Under the pieces are notes generated by a model. That model did not search any database. It was not told the origin of the DNA and saw only the letters and a program-made list of their open reading frames with translations. 64,000 nt of DNA from the NCBI RefSeq assembly GCF_022884085.1, contig NZ_JAGGCS010000001.1:124001-188000 (forward strand), written 5' to 3'. Source of the DNA: Paenirhizobium cremeum. Lineage in GTDB: Bacteria; Pseudomonadota; Alphaproteobacteria; Rhizobiales; Rhizobiaceae. The first letter of the stretch is position 1; every line of letters begins with the position of its first letter. Made by a program: the position numbers and the translations under genes. Shown in pieces: positions 9,434 through 21,681 of the stretch.

Positions 9434-10241
9434 CCCCGTGCTCGTCCCCATTGCCCGATTTCCCCGCGCCGCGCGGGTTCTTGCGGCTGTAGCGGTCGAA
9501 TGTGGCGAAAACGCCGCGAAGCACATGGATTTCCTGTTCGGTGAAGGCGCGCCGCGACAGGACCGCCCTCAGATTTTCCACCATGCGCGGCTTCTTGCCG
9601 ACCGGGCGGAAATAGCCCCGGGCATCGAGCGCTTCCTCGACCATCTCGAAAAGGCCGATCAGGTGCTCCTTGGTCGCCGGGCTCTGCTCCACCGCCTGGA
9701 ACCGCGTTTCGCCAAGGTCCTCAATGCCGGATTTCATCCACTCATAGGACATGAGCAGCACGGCCTGGGCGATATTGAGCGAGGCAAAGGCGGGATTGAC
9801 GGGAAAGGTCACGATCTCGTCAGCCAGCGCCACCTCCTCGTTGGTGAGCCCCCAGCGCTCGCGCCCGAACAGGATGCCCGTCCGTTCTCCGCCGCGGAAC
9901 TTGCCGCGCAAGGTTTCCGCGGCAGTCACCGGCGAGCGCACCGGCTTGAAGCCGTCGCGCTCCCGCGCGGTCGTTGCATAGACGAAGTTGAGATCGGCAA
10001 TCGCTTCCTCGAGCGTTTCATAGACCTGCGTCGCATCGATGACGTGATCGGCCTTGGACGCGGCGGAACGGGCCTTCTCGCTCGGCCATCCGTCCCGCGG
10101 CTTGACGAGACGCAACTCCCATAGCCCGAAATTCGCCATGGCCCGGGCAACCATCCCGATATTTTCGCCAAGCTGCGGCTCGACGAGAATGATTACCGGC
10201 CCTTCCGCCAGAAGCGCGCGCTCGCTGTTCGTACCTGCCAT
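9414..10241 (-). CDS. trmJ: TrmJ-like tRNA (Cm32/Um32) methyltransferase, SPOUT family
   Basis: SAM-dependent 2'-O-ribose methyltransferase of the SpoU/TrmH class, most like TrmJ, which modifies position 32 of the tRNA anticodon loop. The trefoil-knot motifs are visible: N-terminal [16 protein letters not shown], then [15 protein letters not shown] and [15 protein letters not shown]. The C-terminal ~100 residues form the helical extension seen in TrmJ, ending in a charged tail. The ATG at 10241 with AGGA seven bases upstream is preferred over 10262. It overlaps murI by about 20 bases downstream. Confidence 0.88.
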   Translation of the reverse strand: MAGTNSERALLAEGPVIILVEPQLGENIGMVARAMANFGLWELRLVKPRDGWPSEKARSAASKADHVIDATQVYETLEEAIADLNFVYATTARERDGFKPVRSPVTAAETLRGKFRGGERTGILFGRERWGLTNEEVALADEIVTFPVNPAFASLNIAQAVLLMSYEWMKSGIEDLGETRFQAVEQSPATKEHLIGLFEMVEEALDARGYFRPVGKKPRMVENLRAVLSRRAFTEQEIHVLRGVFATFDRYSRKNPRGAGKSGNGDEHGDDDSGA

Positions 10242-10316
10242 GTTCCTGTCCGAGATTTTCAAGTGGCGGCTTCACTGGCACAGGCTGGGGCAAAAATCAA
10301 AAACTCATTGCCGCAA

Positions 10317-10847
10317 TCAGGGGCGGGCAAGCCTTTCCAGCGAGGCTTTCAGTGAAAACCAGCTGCCATCGAGCCTCTCTCTCAAGATATCGTCGATGAC
10401 GAAACGCTTTCCCGTGGCATCGTCCGCAAGCAGGATGAACATCAGCCTCATCTGCGATCCGTTCCCGGAATTGCCGTCACAGGACGGCAGATCGAGCCTC
10501 GCCTCAACCATGATCCGCGTATCCGCCCGGGTCAGATCGGCAATATGGGCGTTGCCGATGGGACAGCGGTTCGCATCGCCCGTGATTGGGTCATCCTCGA
10601 AGAGGCTGACCTCCCGACGCATCCGAGCCGCATTCAGGGCCGCCGCGTAGGCGGAAACGAAATCCGCGCCGAAATCGTTGAGCAGCTGTATCTCGGTGAA
10701 ATAGGCGCGATGGCCATCCGGCTGATCGAGCGAGTTCGCAACGATCCTGTCGACATACATGCGAACGAGCCCCACCCGGTCATTCGCGTTCGCCGGCTGG
10801 ACCAGAGCCGGCAGAAAAAACAGCAGCAGCCCGAACGTCCGTCTCAT
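10317..10847 (-). CDS. Secreted hypothetical protein, paralogue of 10923-11444
   Basis: The 176-residue product begins with a clear signal peptide (MRRTFGLLLFFLPALVQPANA). GAGGGG lies before the ATG. The mature part shares a layout with its upstream neighbour: F-x2-DF-x2-AY, an acidic stretch (FEDDPITGD..RCPIGN), a methionine-rich strand and a late RFVIDDI followed by SLK-x2-L. That pattern recalls DUF3828-type periplasmic proteins, but I cannot confirm membership. The two conserved cysteines (RCP and PSC) could form a disulphide. No function is assigned. Confidence 0.72.
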   Translation of the reverse strand: MRRTFGLLLFFLPALVQPANANDRVGLVRMYVDRIVANSLDQPDGHRAYFTEIQLLNDFGADFVSAYAAALNAARMRREVSLFEDDPITGDANRCPIGNAHIADLTRADTRIMVEARLDLPSCDGNSGNGSQMRLMFILLADDATGKRFVIDDILRERLDGSWFSLKASLERLARP

Positions 10848-10922
10848 ACGCCCCTCACCTCTCGCCGCCGCAATCAGTAGCGTAGCCACGATGATCGATG
10901 CAACAACCCGGATTTCAGGGCT

Positions 10923-11444
10923 CTATTGGGCGGCGATGGTCTTCAGGTCGTCCTTGATCGAGCTTGAGGAATTGCCGTTCTCTACAGGATAGATGTCGTC
11001 GATCACCTGCCGGCCGTTCTCGGTCTTCATATGGAAGATCAGTACCCTGTCTTCCTTGTAGGCGGGATCGTCGCCGAAGCATTGGCGATTGTTGAAGAGC
11101 GCCGTCACCTGGCCGTCCCCGTCGTCTTCGATACGGATGTTTTCGAAGTTGCAGCCATCCTGGCCTCCGGCGATCGGATCGTAGTCGAACGGGCTACCCG
11201 TGGTTTCGCCCTCCGGAAGGTCATAGGCAGGATGCTTCGACGCCTCGTGATAGGCCTTGGCGAAATCGACACTGAAAAGCCGCTTCAGGCGATCATCGCT
11301 GAACACGTCGTCGTCGGAGGCGGCTTCCCCTGCCCAGTTACCGGCGGCCACATTAATGACCTCCTTGACCGGAGCCGTCGGGTCGGCGGCAAGCGCGGAG
11401 CCAGCGGCAAGGACAAGGAGAGCGGCGAAAAGCTTGGATTTCAT
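10923..11444 (-). CDS. Secreted hypothetical protein (DUF3828-like)
   Basis: A 173-residue protein with a cleavable signal peptide (MKSKLFAALLVLAAGSALA). The body carries FSVDFAKAYHEA, SPFDYDPIAGGQDGCNFENIRIED, NNRQCFGDD and RQVIDDIYPVENG. These elements line up in order with the gene at 10317-10847, so the two look like an old tandem duplication. The cysteines (GCN and QCF) occupy equivalent places. I chose the ATG at 11444, since the upstream residues precede a textbook signal sequence. Role unknown, probably periplasmic. Confidence 0.72.
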   Translation of the reverse strand: MKSKLFAALLVLAAGSALAADPTAPVKEVINVAAGNWAGEAASDDDVFSDDRLKRLFSVDFAKAYHEASKHPAYDLPEGETTGSPFDYDPIAGGQDGCNFENIRIEDDGDGQVTALFNNRQCFGDDPAYKEDRVLIFHMKTENGRQVIDDIYPVENGNSSSSIKDDLKTIAAQ

Positions 11445-11665
11445 CGGTGATTTCCCGGCGACTGAAAGACAGGGCGCAAGATATCTCCAGCCGAGCAAAG
11501 CTCAAGCCCACCGGTCGCATGCCTAAGGCCAAAGTTGGTATGATTTTGTGAACGAAAAGCCGCTATCCGGGCAGCGCAACGCTTTGCGTTCCCGGTTCGG
11601 AATGCTATAGCGCAGCGAGCCTAACAACGGGACCCTCGTCCCTCCCCCAATCAGCGAGGATATTC

Positions 11666-12880
11666 ATGAGCAAGATCAAGGTAGCCAACCCGGTCGTCGA
11701 TCTCGACGGCGACGAGATGACCCGCATCATCTGGCAGTTCATCAAGGACAAGCTGATCCTGCCTTATCTTGACCTGCAGATCGAATATTACGACCTCTCT
11801 GTCGAGAACCGCGACGCCACCAACGACCAAGTGACCGTCGACGCCGCCAACGCCATCAAGAAGCACGGCGTCGGCATCAAGTGCGCGACCATCACCCCCG
11901 ACGAAGCCCGCGTCAAGGAATTCAACCTCAAGGAAATGTGGAAGAGCCCGAACGGCACCATCCGCAACATCCTCGGCGGCGTAATCTTCCGCGAGCCGAT
12001 CATCTGCAAGAACGTTCCGCGCCTGGTTCCGGGCTGGACCAAGCCGATCGTCGTCGGCCGTCACGCCTTCGGCGACCAGTACAAGGCAACCGACTTCAAG
12101 TTCCCGGGCAAGGGCACGCTGACCATCAAGTTCGTCGGCGAAGACGGCCAGACGATCGAGAAGGAAGTCTACAAGGCTCCGGGCGCCGGCGTGGCTCTCG
12201 CCATGTACAACCTCGACGAATCGATCCGCGAATTCGCCCGCGCCTCGATGATGTACGGCCTGATGCGCAAGTGGCCGGTCTATCTGTCGACCAAGAACAC
12301 CATCCTCAAGGCCTATGACGGCCGCTTCAAGGATATCTTCGAGGAAGTCTACCAGACCGAATTCAAGGCCAAGTTCGACGAGATCGGCATCACCTACGAA
12401 CATCGCCTGATCGACGACATGGTCGCCTCGGCGCTCAAGTGGTCCGGCGGCTACATCTGGGCCTGCAAGAACTACGACGGCGACGTTCAGTCCGACACCG
12501 TCGCTCAGGGCTTCGGCTCGCTCGGCCTGATGACCTCCGTCCTGCTCACCCCCGATGGCAAGACCGTCGAAGCAGAAGCTGCCCACGGCACCGTGACCCG
12601 CCACTACCGCCAGCATCAGAAGGGTCAGGAAACCTCGACCAACTCGATCGCATCGATCTTCGCCTGGACCCGCGGTCTCGCACACCGCGCCAAGCTGGAC
12701 GACAACGCCGAGCTCGCGAAGTTCGCAACGACGCTGGAACGGGTCTGCATCGAGACCGTCGAGTCCGGTTTCATGACCAAGGACCTGGCGCTCCTGATCG
12801 GCCCGGATCAGCCGTGGCTTTCGACCACCGCCTTCCTCGACAAGATCGATGAAAACCTGAAGAAGGCCATGGCCGCCTGA
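11666..12880 (+). CDS. icd: NADP-dependent isocitrate dehydrogenase
   Basis: TCA-cycle enzyme that converts isocitrate to 2-oxoglutarate with NADPH production. The 404-residue product belongs to the eukaryote-like homodimeric subfamily typical of rhizobia, not the E. coli type. Recognisable stretches are [16 protein letters not shown] at the N-terminus, [12 protein letters not shown] (substrate-binding serine region), [23 protein letters not shown] (metal-binding aspartates) and [21 protein letters not shown] precedes the ATG. It is a single gene with its own strong terminator. Confidence 0.97.
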   Translation: MSKIKVANPVVDLDGDEMTRIIWQFIKDKLILPYLDLQIEYYDLSVENRDATNDQVTVDAANAIKKHGVGIKCATITPDEARVKEFNLKEMWKSPNGTIRNILGGVIFREPIICKNVPRLVPGWTKPIVVGRHAFGDQYKATDFKFPGKGTLTIKFVGEDGQTIEKEVYKAPGAGVALAMYNLDESIREFARASMMYGLMRKWPVYLSTKNTILKAYDGRFKDIFEEVYQTEFKAKFDEIGITYEHRLIDDMVASALKWSGGYIWACKNYDGDVQSDTVAQGFGSLGLMTSVLLTPDGKTVEAEAAHGTVTRHYRQHQKGQETSTNSIASIFAWTRGLAHRAKLDDNAELAKFATTLERVCIETVESGFMTKDLALLIGPDQPWLSTTAFLDKIDENLKKAMAA

Positions 12881-12906
12881 GGCCAGGCCCCACCGTTCTT
12901 CTTGAG

Positions 12907-12932
12907 AAACCCGGCCTTGTGCCGGGTTTTTT
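12907..12932 (+). terminator. Intrinsic terminator of icd
   Basis: AACCCGGC/GCCGGGTT stem with a five-base loop, followed by a T run, 27 bases after the icd stop. Confidence 0.9.
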
Positions 12933-13084
12933 GTTCCGTAACCTCCGGGTCCGGCGATGGACGGATTTCTGAAAACCGCCAAAAGGGCCATCTGCGCTTG
13001 GCAACATCATCTCAAGGATCGCAGACCGGCTTCGTTGACACGCGGGAACAACGAACATAAAGTGAACGAAAATGGAGGAGCGGT

Positions 13085-13711
13085 ATGAGTGAAATCGTCT
13101 TCTACACCAATCCCATGTCGCGCGGACGCATCGCTCGCTGGATGCTTGAGGAAACCGGCGCTCCCTATCGTGCGGAGATCGTCCCTTTCGGTCCACCGAT
13201 GAAAACCGCGGTTTATTGCGCCATCAATCCGATGGGCAAGGTGCCCTCGATCGTGCATCGCCAGAAGATCGTCACCGAATGTGCGGCGATCTGCGCCTAT
13301 CTCGCCGACGCCTTTCCCGAGGCGGAGCTTGCGCCCGCAACAACGGATCGGGCGGATTATTATCGTTGGATGTTTTTTGCCGCAGGTCCGCTGGAGGCCG
13401 CGGTCTCCAATCGCGCGCTTGGCTTCGTCGTGCCCGAGGACAGGCGCCGCATGATCGGCTACGGTTCGTTCGATGATGTCATGGCCACGCTGGAAAAGGC
13501 GGTGAGCCGCACAACCTATATCGCCGGCGAACGCTTTACCGCGGCGGATGTCTATGTCGGTTCGCATATCGGCTGGGGGCTGCAGTTCGGCTCGATCGAG
13601 AAGCGTCCTGCCTTCGTCGACTATCTGGCGCGCGTGAGCGAGCGTCCTGCATATCGGCGCGCCGTCGAACTGGACGATGCCGCGATGGCGGCCATGCAGA
13701 AAAGCGCATGA
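13085..13711 (+). CDS. Glutathione S-transferase family protein
   Basis: A 208-residue cytoplasmic protein with a thioredoxin-like N-terminal domain (FYTNPMSRGRIARWMLEETG, NPMGKVPSIVH with the cis-proline, then TECAAICAYLAD) and an all-helical C-terminal domain containing FTAADVYVGSHI. The serine in NPMSRGR occupies the usual catalytic position of bacterial GSTs. GGAGGAGC is an excellent ribosome site. The substrate is unknown. It is convergent with the interrupted AraC gene downstream. Confidence 0.93.
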   Translation: MSEIVFYTNPMSRGRIARWMLEETGAPYRAEIVPFGPPMKTAVYCAINPMGKVPSIVHRQKIVTECAAICAYLADAFPEAELAPATTDRADYYRWMFFAAGPLEAAVSNRALGFVVPEDRRRMIGYGSFDDVMATLEKAVSRTTYIAGERFTAADVYVGSHIGWGLQFGSIEKRPAFVDYLARVSERPAYRRAVELDDAAMAAMQKSA

Positions 13712-13766
13712 TTCCTTCGCGACATCCATATCGGACACATCGATATGCGATCTTTCTGCGCCCGAG

Positions 13767-14618
13767 TTATCTGAGCGGCAGACATATCTCCGTCAGCAAT
13801 TCGGCCGGAGGGACTTCCCGGGGATTGTTGAGGTAGATTTCGAAGACCGGCGCATCGCGCACCTCCCGGCCTCAATTGCGCAACCACTCCCCGTAAAGCC
13901 AGCGATAGGCGAAACGCATATCGGCATATGGCCCCTTGTGCAGCAGGACGGCGCATTCCCCTGCTTCGATGAGAGCCGTCTGCAACGGCGGATCGACGGG
14001 TGTCGGCTGAGCAAGGGTGACACAGGCAAGCGAGCGTAGCGCGCTTTCCGCGACGCTTTCGGGATCGTCGTAATAGATCGCCAGCATGCGCGCATGCGGA
14101 TCGGCAAGATTTCGGCTGAACAGCGTTCCGAAAAGCTGTTCGAACGCCTTGCCGATCTCCATATAGGCACCGCGATGGGCAACACCCATGACCGGCATGT
14201 CCGCAAATGTTCTCAATGTCACGTCATACATCGCCCAATCCTCCTTATCCCGGATCGTCTGGAACATCCGATGGCTCCCCTCCTTCCGATATCGGGCCGG
14301 GGGCAGACCGTAGGCCGCCTTGAAGATCCGGTTGAACGACTGGAGATTGGGGTAGCCGCAACGGCGGGCGATCAGCGGGACAGGACGGTCGGATGCCGCA
14401 AGCTCCGCGGCCGCGCGCTGCAGGCGCAGCCGCTTGACCGTGGCGGCCAGCGTCTCACCATGCACCGCACGGTAGATGCGATGCCAGTGATAGGGCGACA
14501 TACAGGCAACCTCTGCGAGCCTGTCGTTGTCGAGTTCCTCGTCGAGGTGCTCGTAGATATGGCGCGAGACGCGCAGCAGCCTGCTTTCGTAGGTCGCCCA
14601 GATATCCGTCTTCGTCAT
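13767..14618 (-). pseudogene. AraC/GyrI-type regulator interrupted by in-frame TGA
   Basis: An N-terminal AraC helix-turn-helix pair (LAEVACMSPYHWHRIYRAVHGE, then RRCGYPNLQSFNRIFKAAYG) is joined to a C-terminal GyrI-like small-molecule-binding domain. Translation from the ATG at 14618 stops at a TGA at 13872-13874, right after GEWLRN. The same frame then continues for 34 codons, reading GREVRDAPVFEIYLNNPRE and ending LPLR-stop at 13767. That is exactly the expected last strand of a GyrI domain. It is therefore a single-codon nonsense change, not a frameshift. The truncated 248-residue protein would keep its DNA-binding half. A sequencing error (TCA read as TGA) cannot be excluded. Confidence 0.8.
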
Positions 14619-14817
14619 GTTTTCCGTCTGCCGATTGCCATGCCGTTGCGCTTGAGAAGGAAGCACAGGCCGATTTGACAAATCCTGCTTTCCATTTCTT
14701 GACTTTCATCAAATATCGCCGGACCGGCGATTTGCGATCAGGCAGACTCGGGGTACCAATGATAGGGCGCCATGAACCGCGTTTGTCCTCAACCCCTATT
14801 CGCATCGTCGAGCCATC

Positions 14818-16455
14818 GTGAACAGCGAATTCGAGCCGAAGCTCATCAGCGTCTTTGCCGAAGGTTACAGCCTGCCACGGCTGAAGGCCGATGCCATAGC
14901 GGGCCTGACGGTTGCCATCGTCGCCCTTCCCCTTTCCATGGCCATTGCCATCGCCTCCGGCGTAACTCCGGATCGGGGTCTCTTCACAGCCATCATCGGC
15001 GGCTTTCTGGTCTCGCTCCTGGGGGGCAGTCGCCACCAGATCGGCGGACCCGCCGGTGCCTTCATCGTGCTGGTGGCCGCGACCGTCGCCACACATGGGG
15101 TGGAAGGCCTTCTGCTTGCCACGGCGATGGCCGGCCTCTTCCTCATGCTCGCGGGGCTTCTGCGGCTCGGCGACTACGTGAAATTCATCCCCTATCCGGT
15201 CACCGTCGGCTTTACCGCCGGCATTGCCGTCATCATTTTTTCGAGCCAGATCACCGAACTCCTGGGACTGACATTGCCCGGAAGGGAACCAGGACCACTG
15301 ATCGAAAAACTGCCGGTCCTGATCGAAGCCTTTCCGACGCTCAACGTCGCTGCGGCGGCAGTGGCATTTCTGACGATTGCCACCATCCTCATCCTGCGCC
15401 GGTTTCGCCCTTCCTGGCCCGGATTGCTGATCGCAGTATGTCTCGCATCCCTCGTCACGGCGCTTCTGGACCTGCCAGTGGCAACCATCGGCACGCGCTT
15501 CGGCGGCATCCCGCGCAGCCTGCCGGTACCCCACCTGCCGTCGCTGTCGCCGGAGCTTGCCCGCGCGGTATTGCCTGACGCCATTGCCTTTGCATTGCTC
15601 GGCGCAATCGAATCCCTTCTGTCGGCAGTCGTGGCCGACGGCATGACCGGTCGTCGTCATCGCTCCAACATCGAACTCATCGGCCAGGGCGTCGCCAATA
15701 TCGGCTCTGCCCTCTTCGGCGGCATCTGCGTGACCGGAACCATCGCCCGGACCGCAACCAATGTCCGCGCCGGTGGAACGAGCCCAATCTCCGGCATGCT
15801 GCATGCCGTCTTCCTGCTCGTTTTCATGGCCGCCGCAGCCCCGCTCGCCAGCTATATTCCACTGGCCGCGCTGGCCGGCGTGCTGGCGATCGTCTCCTGG
15901 AACATGGTGGAGAGGCCGGCCTTCGCCGCCCTGCTCAGGTCGTCGCTCGGCGATGCCGTCGTCTTGCTGGTCACCTTCCTGCTCGTGGTCTTCCGCGACC
16001 TGACGGAAGGGATTATCGTCGGCTTTACCCTCGGCGCGCTGCTCTTCATCAACCGCATGAGCAAGAGCGTCACCATCGTGCCCCACGAGGAGGAGACCGA
16101 ACATCCGCTGGACAACAGCGATGCCAGCACCGTTGTCTACCGGATCGGCGGCGCCTTCTTCTTTGGCGCGGCCGCGACAGTCGGTTCGGTTCTCGACCGT
16201 ATCGCCGACCGATATCAGAATTTCGTGCTGGACTGCTCGGCCGTATCGTTCATGGACTCAACTGCGGCCAACGTGATCGCCGGCACGATCCGCAAGGCCG
16301 AAAGGGCGGGCGTTCGGGTCTTCATCGTCGGCGCCAATCCTGATTTCCGGCGTCTTCTGGAAACCCATGAGGTAAGAAGCCCGCAGGTCGACTATGTTCC
16401 AAACATCCGGACCGCACGCGCGCTGATCCGGGAAGCCGCCGCTCCCGTGGCCTGA
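14818..16455 (+). CDS. SulP family anion permease with STAS domain
   Basis: A 545-residue inner-membrane protein: about 400 residues of hydrophobic helices with the SulP opening motif (ADAIAGLTVAIVALPLSMAIAIASG and GGSRHQIGGPAGAF), followed by a C-terminal STAS domain (roughly 440-545) containing the conserved FVLDCSAVSFMDSTA. SulP proteins carry sulfate, bicarbonate or dicarboxylates. The substrate here is unknown. The start is a GTG at 14818 with a poor ribosome site. It diverges from the AraC-type gene, and 199 bases lie between the two starts. Confidence 0.92.
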   Translation: MNSEFEPKLISVFAEGYSLPRLKADAIAGLTVAIVALPLSMAIAIASGVTPDRGLFTAIIGGFLVSLLGGSRHQIGGPAGAFIVLVAATVATHGVEGLLLATAMAGLFLMLAGLLRLGDYVKFIPYPVTVGFTAGIAVIIFSSQITELLGLTLPGREPGPLIEKLPVLIEAFPTLNVAAAAVAFLTIATILILRRFRPSWPGLLIAVCLASLVTALLDLPVATIGTRFGGIPRSLPVPHLPSLSPELARAVLPDAIAFALLGAIESLLSAVVADGMTGRRHRSNIELIGQGVANIGSALFGGICVTGTIARTATNVRAGGTSPISGMLHAVFLLVFMAAAAPLASYIPLAALAGVLAIVSWNMVERPAFAALLRSSLGDAVVLLVTFLLVVFRDLTEGIIVGFTLGALLFINRMSKSVTIVPHEEETEHPLDNSDASTVVYRIGGAFFFGAAATVGSVLDRIADRYQNFVLDCSAVSFMDSTAANVIAGTIRKAERAGVRVFIVGANPDFRRLLETHEVRSPQVDYVPNIRTARALIREAAAPVA

Positions 16456-16489
16456 GAGCCGCAACAGCACCGCGCCGCGACCAAACGAA

Positions 16490-16520
16490 AGGGGCGGGGA
16501 TGTGGTCCACGCCCCTATTT
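16490..16520. terminator. Bidirectional terminator between SulP gene and alaS
   Basis: AGGGGCG/CGCCCCT arms around a 13-base loop, between convergent stops. There are T-rich bases on both outer sides (ATTTCCT one way, TTTCGTTT the other). Confidence 0.65.
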
Positions 16521-16563
16521 CCTGTTGGAATCGTCGGCCCGGCGAAACGGGCCAACCCGAAGA

Positions 16564-19227
<2,664 letters not shown>

Positions 19228-19319
19228 GTCACGCCCTTCATTCACGCCGGGAAACCGGCCATTCGCGAAAATCAATGGCTTTTATCGTCCGGCATCCCCC
19301 CTGTCCAGCCGCCCGACGC

Positions 19320-19354
19320 AAAACCGGCCGCACCTCGCAGGAGATGCAGCCGGC
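19320..19354 (-). terminator. Terminator-like hairpin after recA
   Basis: Compound stem (CCGGC/GCCGG outside, GCACCTC/GAGATGC inside, loop GCAG) 30 bases after the recA stop. On the minus strand it is followed by TTTTGCG. Confidence 0.6.
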
Positions 19355-19383
19355 AAAGAAATCAAAACGCAAGAACCGGGAGT

Positions 19384-20466
19384 TTATTCGTCCGAACCAT
19401 CCCCGTCGTTTGCATCCGGCCCGCCGTTCTGCAGGCTCTCGGCAATGAGACCGGCGTTCTGGCGAAGCGCCATCTCGATCTCCTGGGCAAGCGCCGGATT
19501 GTCACGCAGGAACAGCTTGGCGTTTTCGCGTCCCTGCCCCAGCCGCTGGCTGTTGTAGGAGAACCAGGCACCCGATTTCTCGACGATCCCAGCCTTGACG
19601 CCAAGATCGACCAGTTCGCCGGTCTTGGAAACGCCCTCGCCGTACATGATGTCGAATTCAACCTGCTTGAAGGGCGGCGCCATCTTGTTCTTGACGACCT
19701 TGACGCGGGTCTGGTTACCGATGACCTCCTCGCGCTCCTTGACGGCGCCGATACGGCGGATGTCGAGACGAACCGAAGCATAGAACTTCAGCGCATTGCC
19801 GCCGGTGGTGGTTTCCGGCGAGCCGAACATTACGCCGATCTTCATGCGGATCTGGTTGATGAAGATCACCATGCAGTTTGAACGGGAGATCGACGCTGTC
19901 AGCTTGCGCAGCGCCTGGCTCATGAGACGCGCCTGAAGGCCCGGCAGATTGTCGCCCATTTCGCCTTCGATTTCAGCGCGCGGCGTCAGCGCGGCAACCG
20001 AGTCGACGACGAGCACGTCGACGGCACCGGAACGCACCAGCGTATCGGTGATTTCAAGCGCCTGCTCACCGGTATCGGGCTGGGAGATCAGAAGATTCTG
20101 CAGGTCGACACCGAGCTTGCGGGCATAAACCGGATCGAGCGCGTGTTCGGCATCGACGAAGGCGCAGATGCCGCCCTTCTTCTGGGCTTCCGCGATGGTC
20201 TGCAGCGCCAGCGTCGTCTTACCCGAGCTTTCCGGACCATAGATTTCGATGATGCGGCCCTTCGGCAGACCGCCGACACCGAGCGCGATATCGAGACCGA
20301 GAGAGCCGGTCGAAATCGTTTCGATCTCGACCACGCTCTCGTTTGCGCCGAGCTTCATAATCGAGCCCTTGCCGAACGACCGTTCGATCTGAGAGAGCGC
20401 CGCTTCCAATGCCTTGCTTTTATCCACCGATTTGTCCTCTACGAGCCGCAAAGAATTCTGTGCCAT
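19384..20466 (-). CDS. recA: Recombinase A
   Basis: DNA strand-exchange protein and coprotease for LexA. The 360-residue product starts [21 protein letters not shown]. Walker A is GPESSGKTT, Walker B ends [10 protein letters not shown], and the DNA-binding loops show [20 protein letters not shown] and [19 protein letters not shown]. The acidic C-terminal tail ([10 protein letters not shown]) is typical. The ATG at 20466 follows AAAGGTGGACAGA. A LexA-like site lies 60 bases upstream, so SOS control is expected. Confidence 0.98.
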   Translation of the reverse strand: MAQNSLRLVEDKSVDKSKALEAALSQIERSFGKGSIMKLGANESVVEIETISTGSLGLDIALGVGGLPKGRIIEIYGPESSGKTTLALQTIAEAQKKGGICAFVDAEHALDPVYARKLGVDLQNLLISQPDTGEQALEITDTLVRSGAVDVLVVDSVAALTPRAEIEGEMGDNLPGLQARLMSQALRKLTASISRSNCMVIFINQIRMKIGVMFGSPETTTGGNALKFYASVRLDIRRIGAVKEREEVIGNQTRVKVVKNKMAPPFKQVEFDIMYGEGVSKTGELVDLGVKAGIVEKSGAWFSYNSQRLGQGRENAKLFLRDNPALAQEIEMALRQNAGLIAESLQNGGPDANDGDGSDE

Positions 20467-20525
20467 TCTGTCCACCTTTAGGTTATTGAAGCCGCATAGG
20501 CAATGAAGCAGCCGGTGAACTGTAT

Positions 20526-20540
20526 GTACACGTTTTGTTC
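20526..20540. promoter_or_regulatory. Candidate LexA (SOS) box of recA
   Basis: GTAC-N7-GTTC, one base from the alphaproteobacterial LexA consensus GTTC-N7-GTTC (read on the recA strand as GAAC-N7-GTAC). It is centred about 66 bases before the recA ATG, where an operator would block the promoter. Confidence 0.65.
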
Positions 20541-20708
20541 CGATATTGCAATCCCCCGTCAACCCAATGAATTATCGGTAAATTCTGCAGTACGTACTTT
20601 TTATGTTCCGCCACTGCCGGCCGCAGCGTCCCCGCGCCTCTCAGACATCGCCGGCAGCACCGGAACATGGCTCGATTCGCCACCGTCCGACACCGGCAGC
20701 GCCCCCCT

Positions 20709-21653
20709 ATGATGGTCGATGTCCTCGTCATCGGCGGCGCCCATATCGATCGCCGCGGCCGTCTCTTCGGCCCGGCGAAAATGGGTGCGAGCAACCCCGG
20801 CCGCTGGATTGAGGAACCGGGTGGCGGCGGCTTCATTGCAGCCTGTAATCTTGCCCGCCTCGGCCGCAGCGTCCGGCTGATCTCCCCCCGCGGCGGCGAT
20901 CCTGCCGGTGAACGTGTCTCTGCGGCCGCTGAGCGACTCGGCATCGACGATTGCCCCGTCACATTTCTCGATCGGGTCACGCCAAGCTATACGGCCATAC
21001 TGGAAGAGGATGGCAATCTCGTGATCGCGCTGGCGGACATGGCGCTCTACGACCTTTTCACGGCACGGCGCCTGCGGGCCCGCACCGTCCGGGAGAGCCT
21101 CGCTTCTGCCCGCATGATCCTGTGCGACGCCAACCTGCCATCGGAGACGATCGCCGCTCTCGCCGACATCGCCGCATCGAAAGGTGCATCGCTTGCCGCC
21201 ATTGCCATTTCGCCGGCCAAGGCGACGAGACTGCTGCCCTCCCTCGATCGCCTCGACCACGTATTCATGAATGCAAACGAAGCCGAGGTGCTTGCCGGCC
21301 GCCGCGCCGTCGATGCCGTCGAGTGGCCGGACCTGCTGCGACGCGCGGGCCTGAAGGCCGGGACGATCACCGCCGGCGGCGGCATGACCATCGCCTTCGA
21401 GAAGGATCGCGTGATCGCCCTCACGCCGCCGCCTGTGTCGGATATCGCTGACGTCACGGGCGCCGGAGACGCCTTCGCCGCCGGGTTCCTTGCCGCGCGG
21501 CTCGACGGCGCGTCCCTCGACATCGCCCTGCGCACCGGCACCGCGGCCGCCGCAATCACCCTGCTTTCGCCGCAGGCGACGGCCGAAAATCTCGCGACGG
21601 ATATTCTTGCCAGCCGGCTGGAGCTTGTGCCCGACGCCGAAATCCTGTCATGA
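20709..21653 (+). CDS. psuK: PfkB-family carbohydrate kinase, probable pseudouridine kinase
   Basis: A 314-residue ribokinase-fold enzyme with the N-terminal GGAHIDRRG, the GGGGFIAACNLARLG sugar-binding glycines and the PfkB signature DVTGAGDAFAAGF, whose aspartate is the catalytic base. The next gene, 28 bases downstream, is pseudouridine-5'-phosphate glycosidase. On that basis I infer that this enzyme phosphorylates pseudouridine, giving the two-step route to ribose-5-phosphate and uracil. The ATG/ATG pair at 20709/20712 has no clear ribosome site. Confidence 0.85.
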   Translation: MMVDVLVIGGAHIDRRGRLFGPAKMGASNPGRWIEEPGGGGFIAACNLARLGRSVRLISPRGGDPAGERVSAAAERLGIDDCPVTFLDRVTPSYTAILEEDGNLVIALADMALYDLFTARRLRARTVRESLASARMILCDANLPSETIAALADIAASKGASLAAIAISPAKATRLLPSLDRLDHVFMNANEAEVLAGRRAVDAVEWPDLLRRAGLKAGTITAGGGMTIAFEKDRVIALTPPPVSDIADVTGAGDAFAAGFLAARLDGASLDIALRTGTAAAAITLLSPQATAENLATDILASRLELVPDAEILS

Positions 21654-21681
21654 CAATGTTTGCACAATACGGATATCAGTG

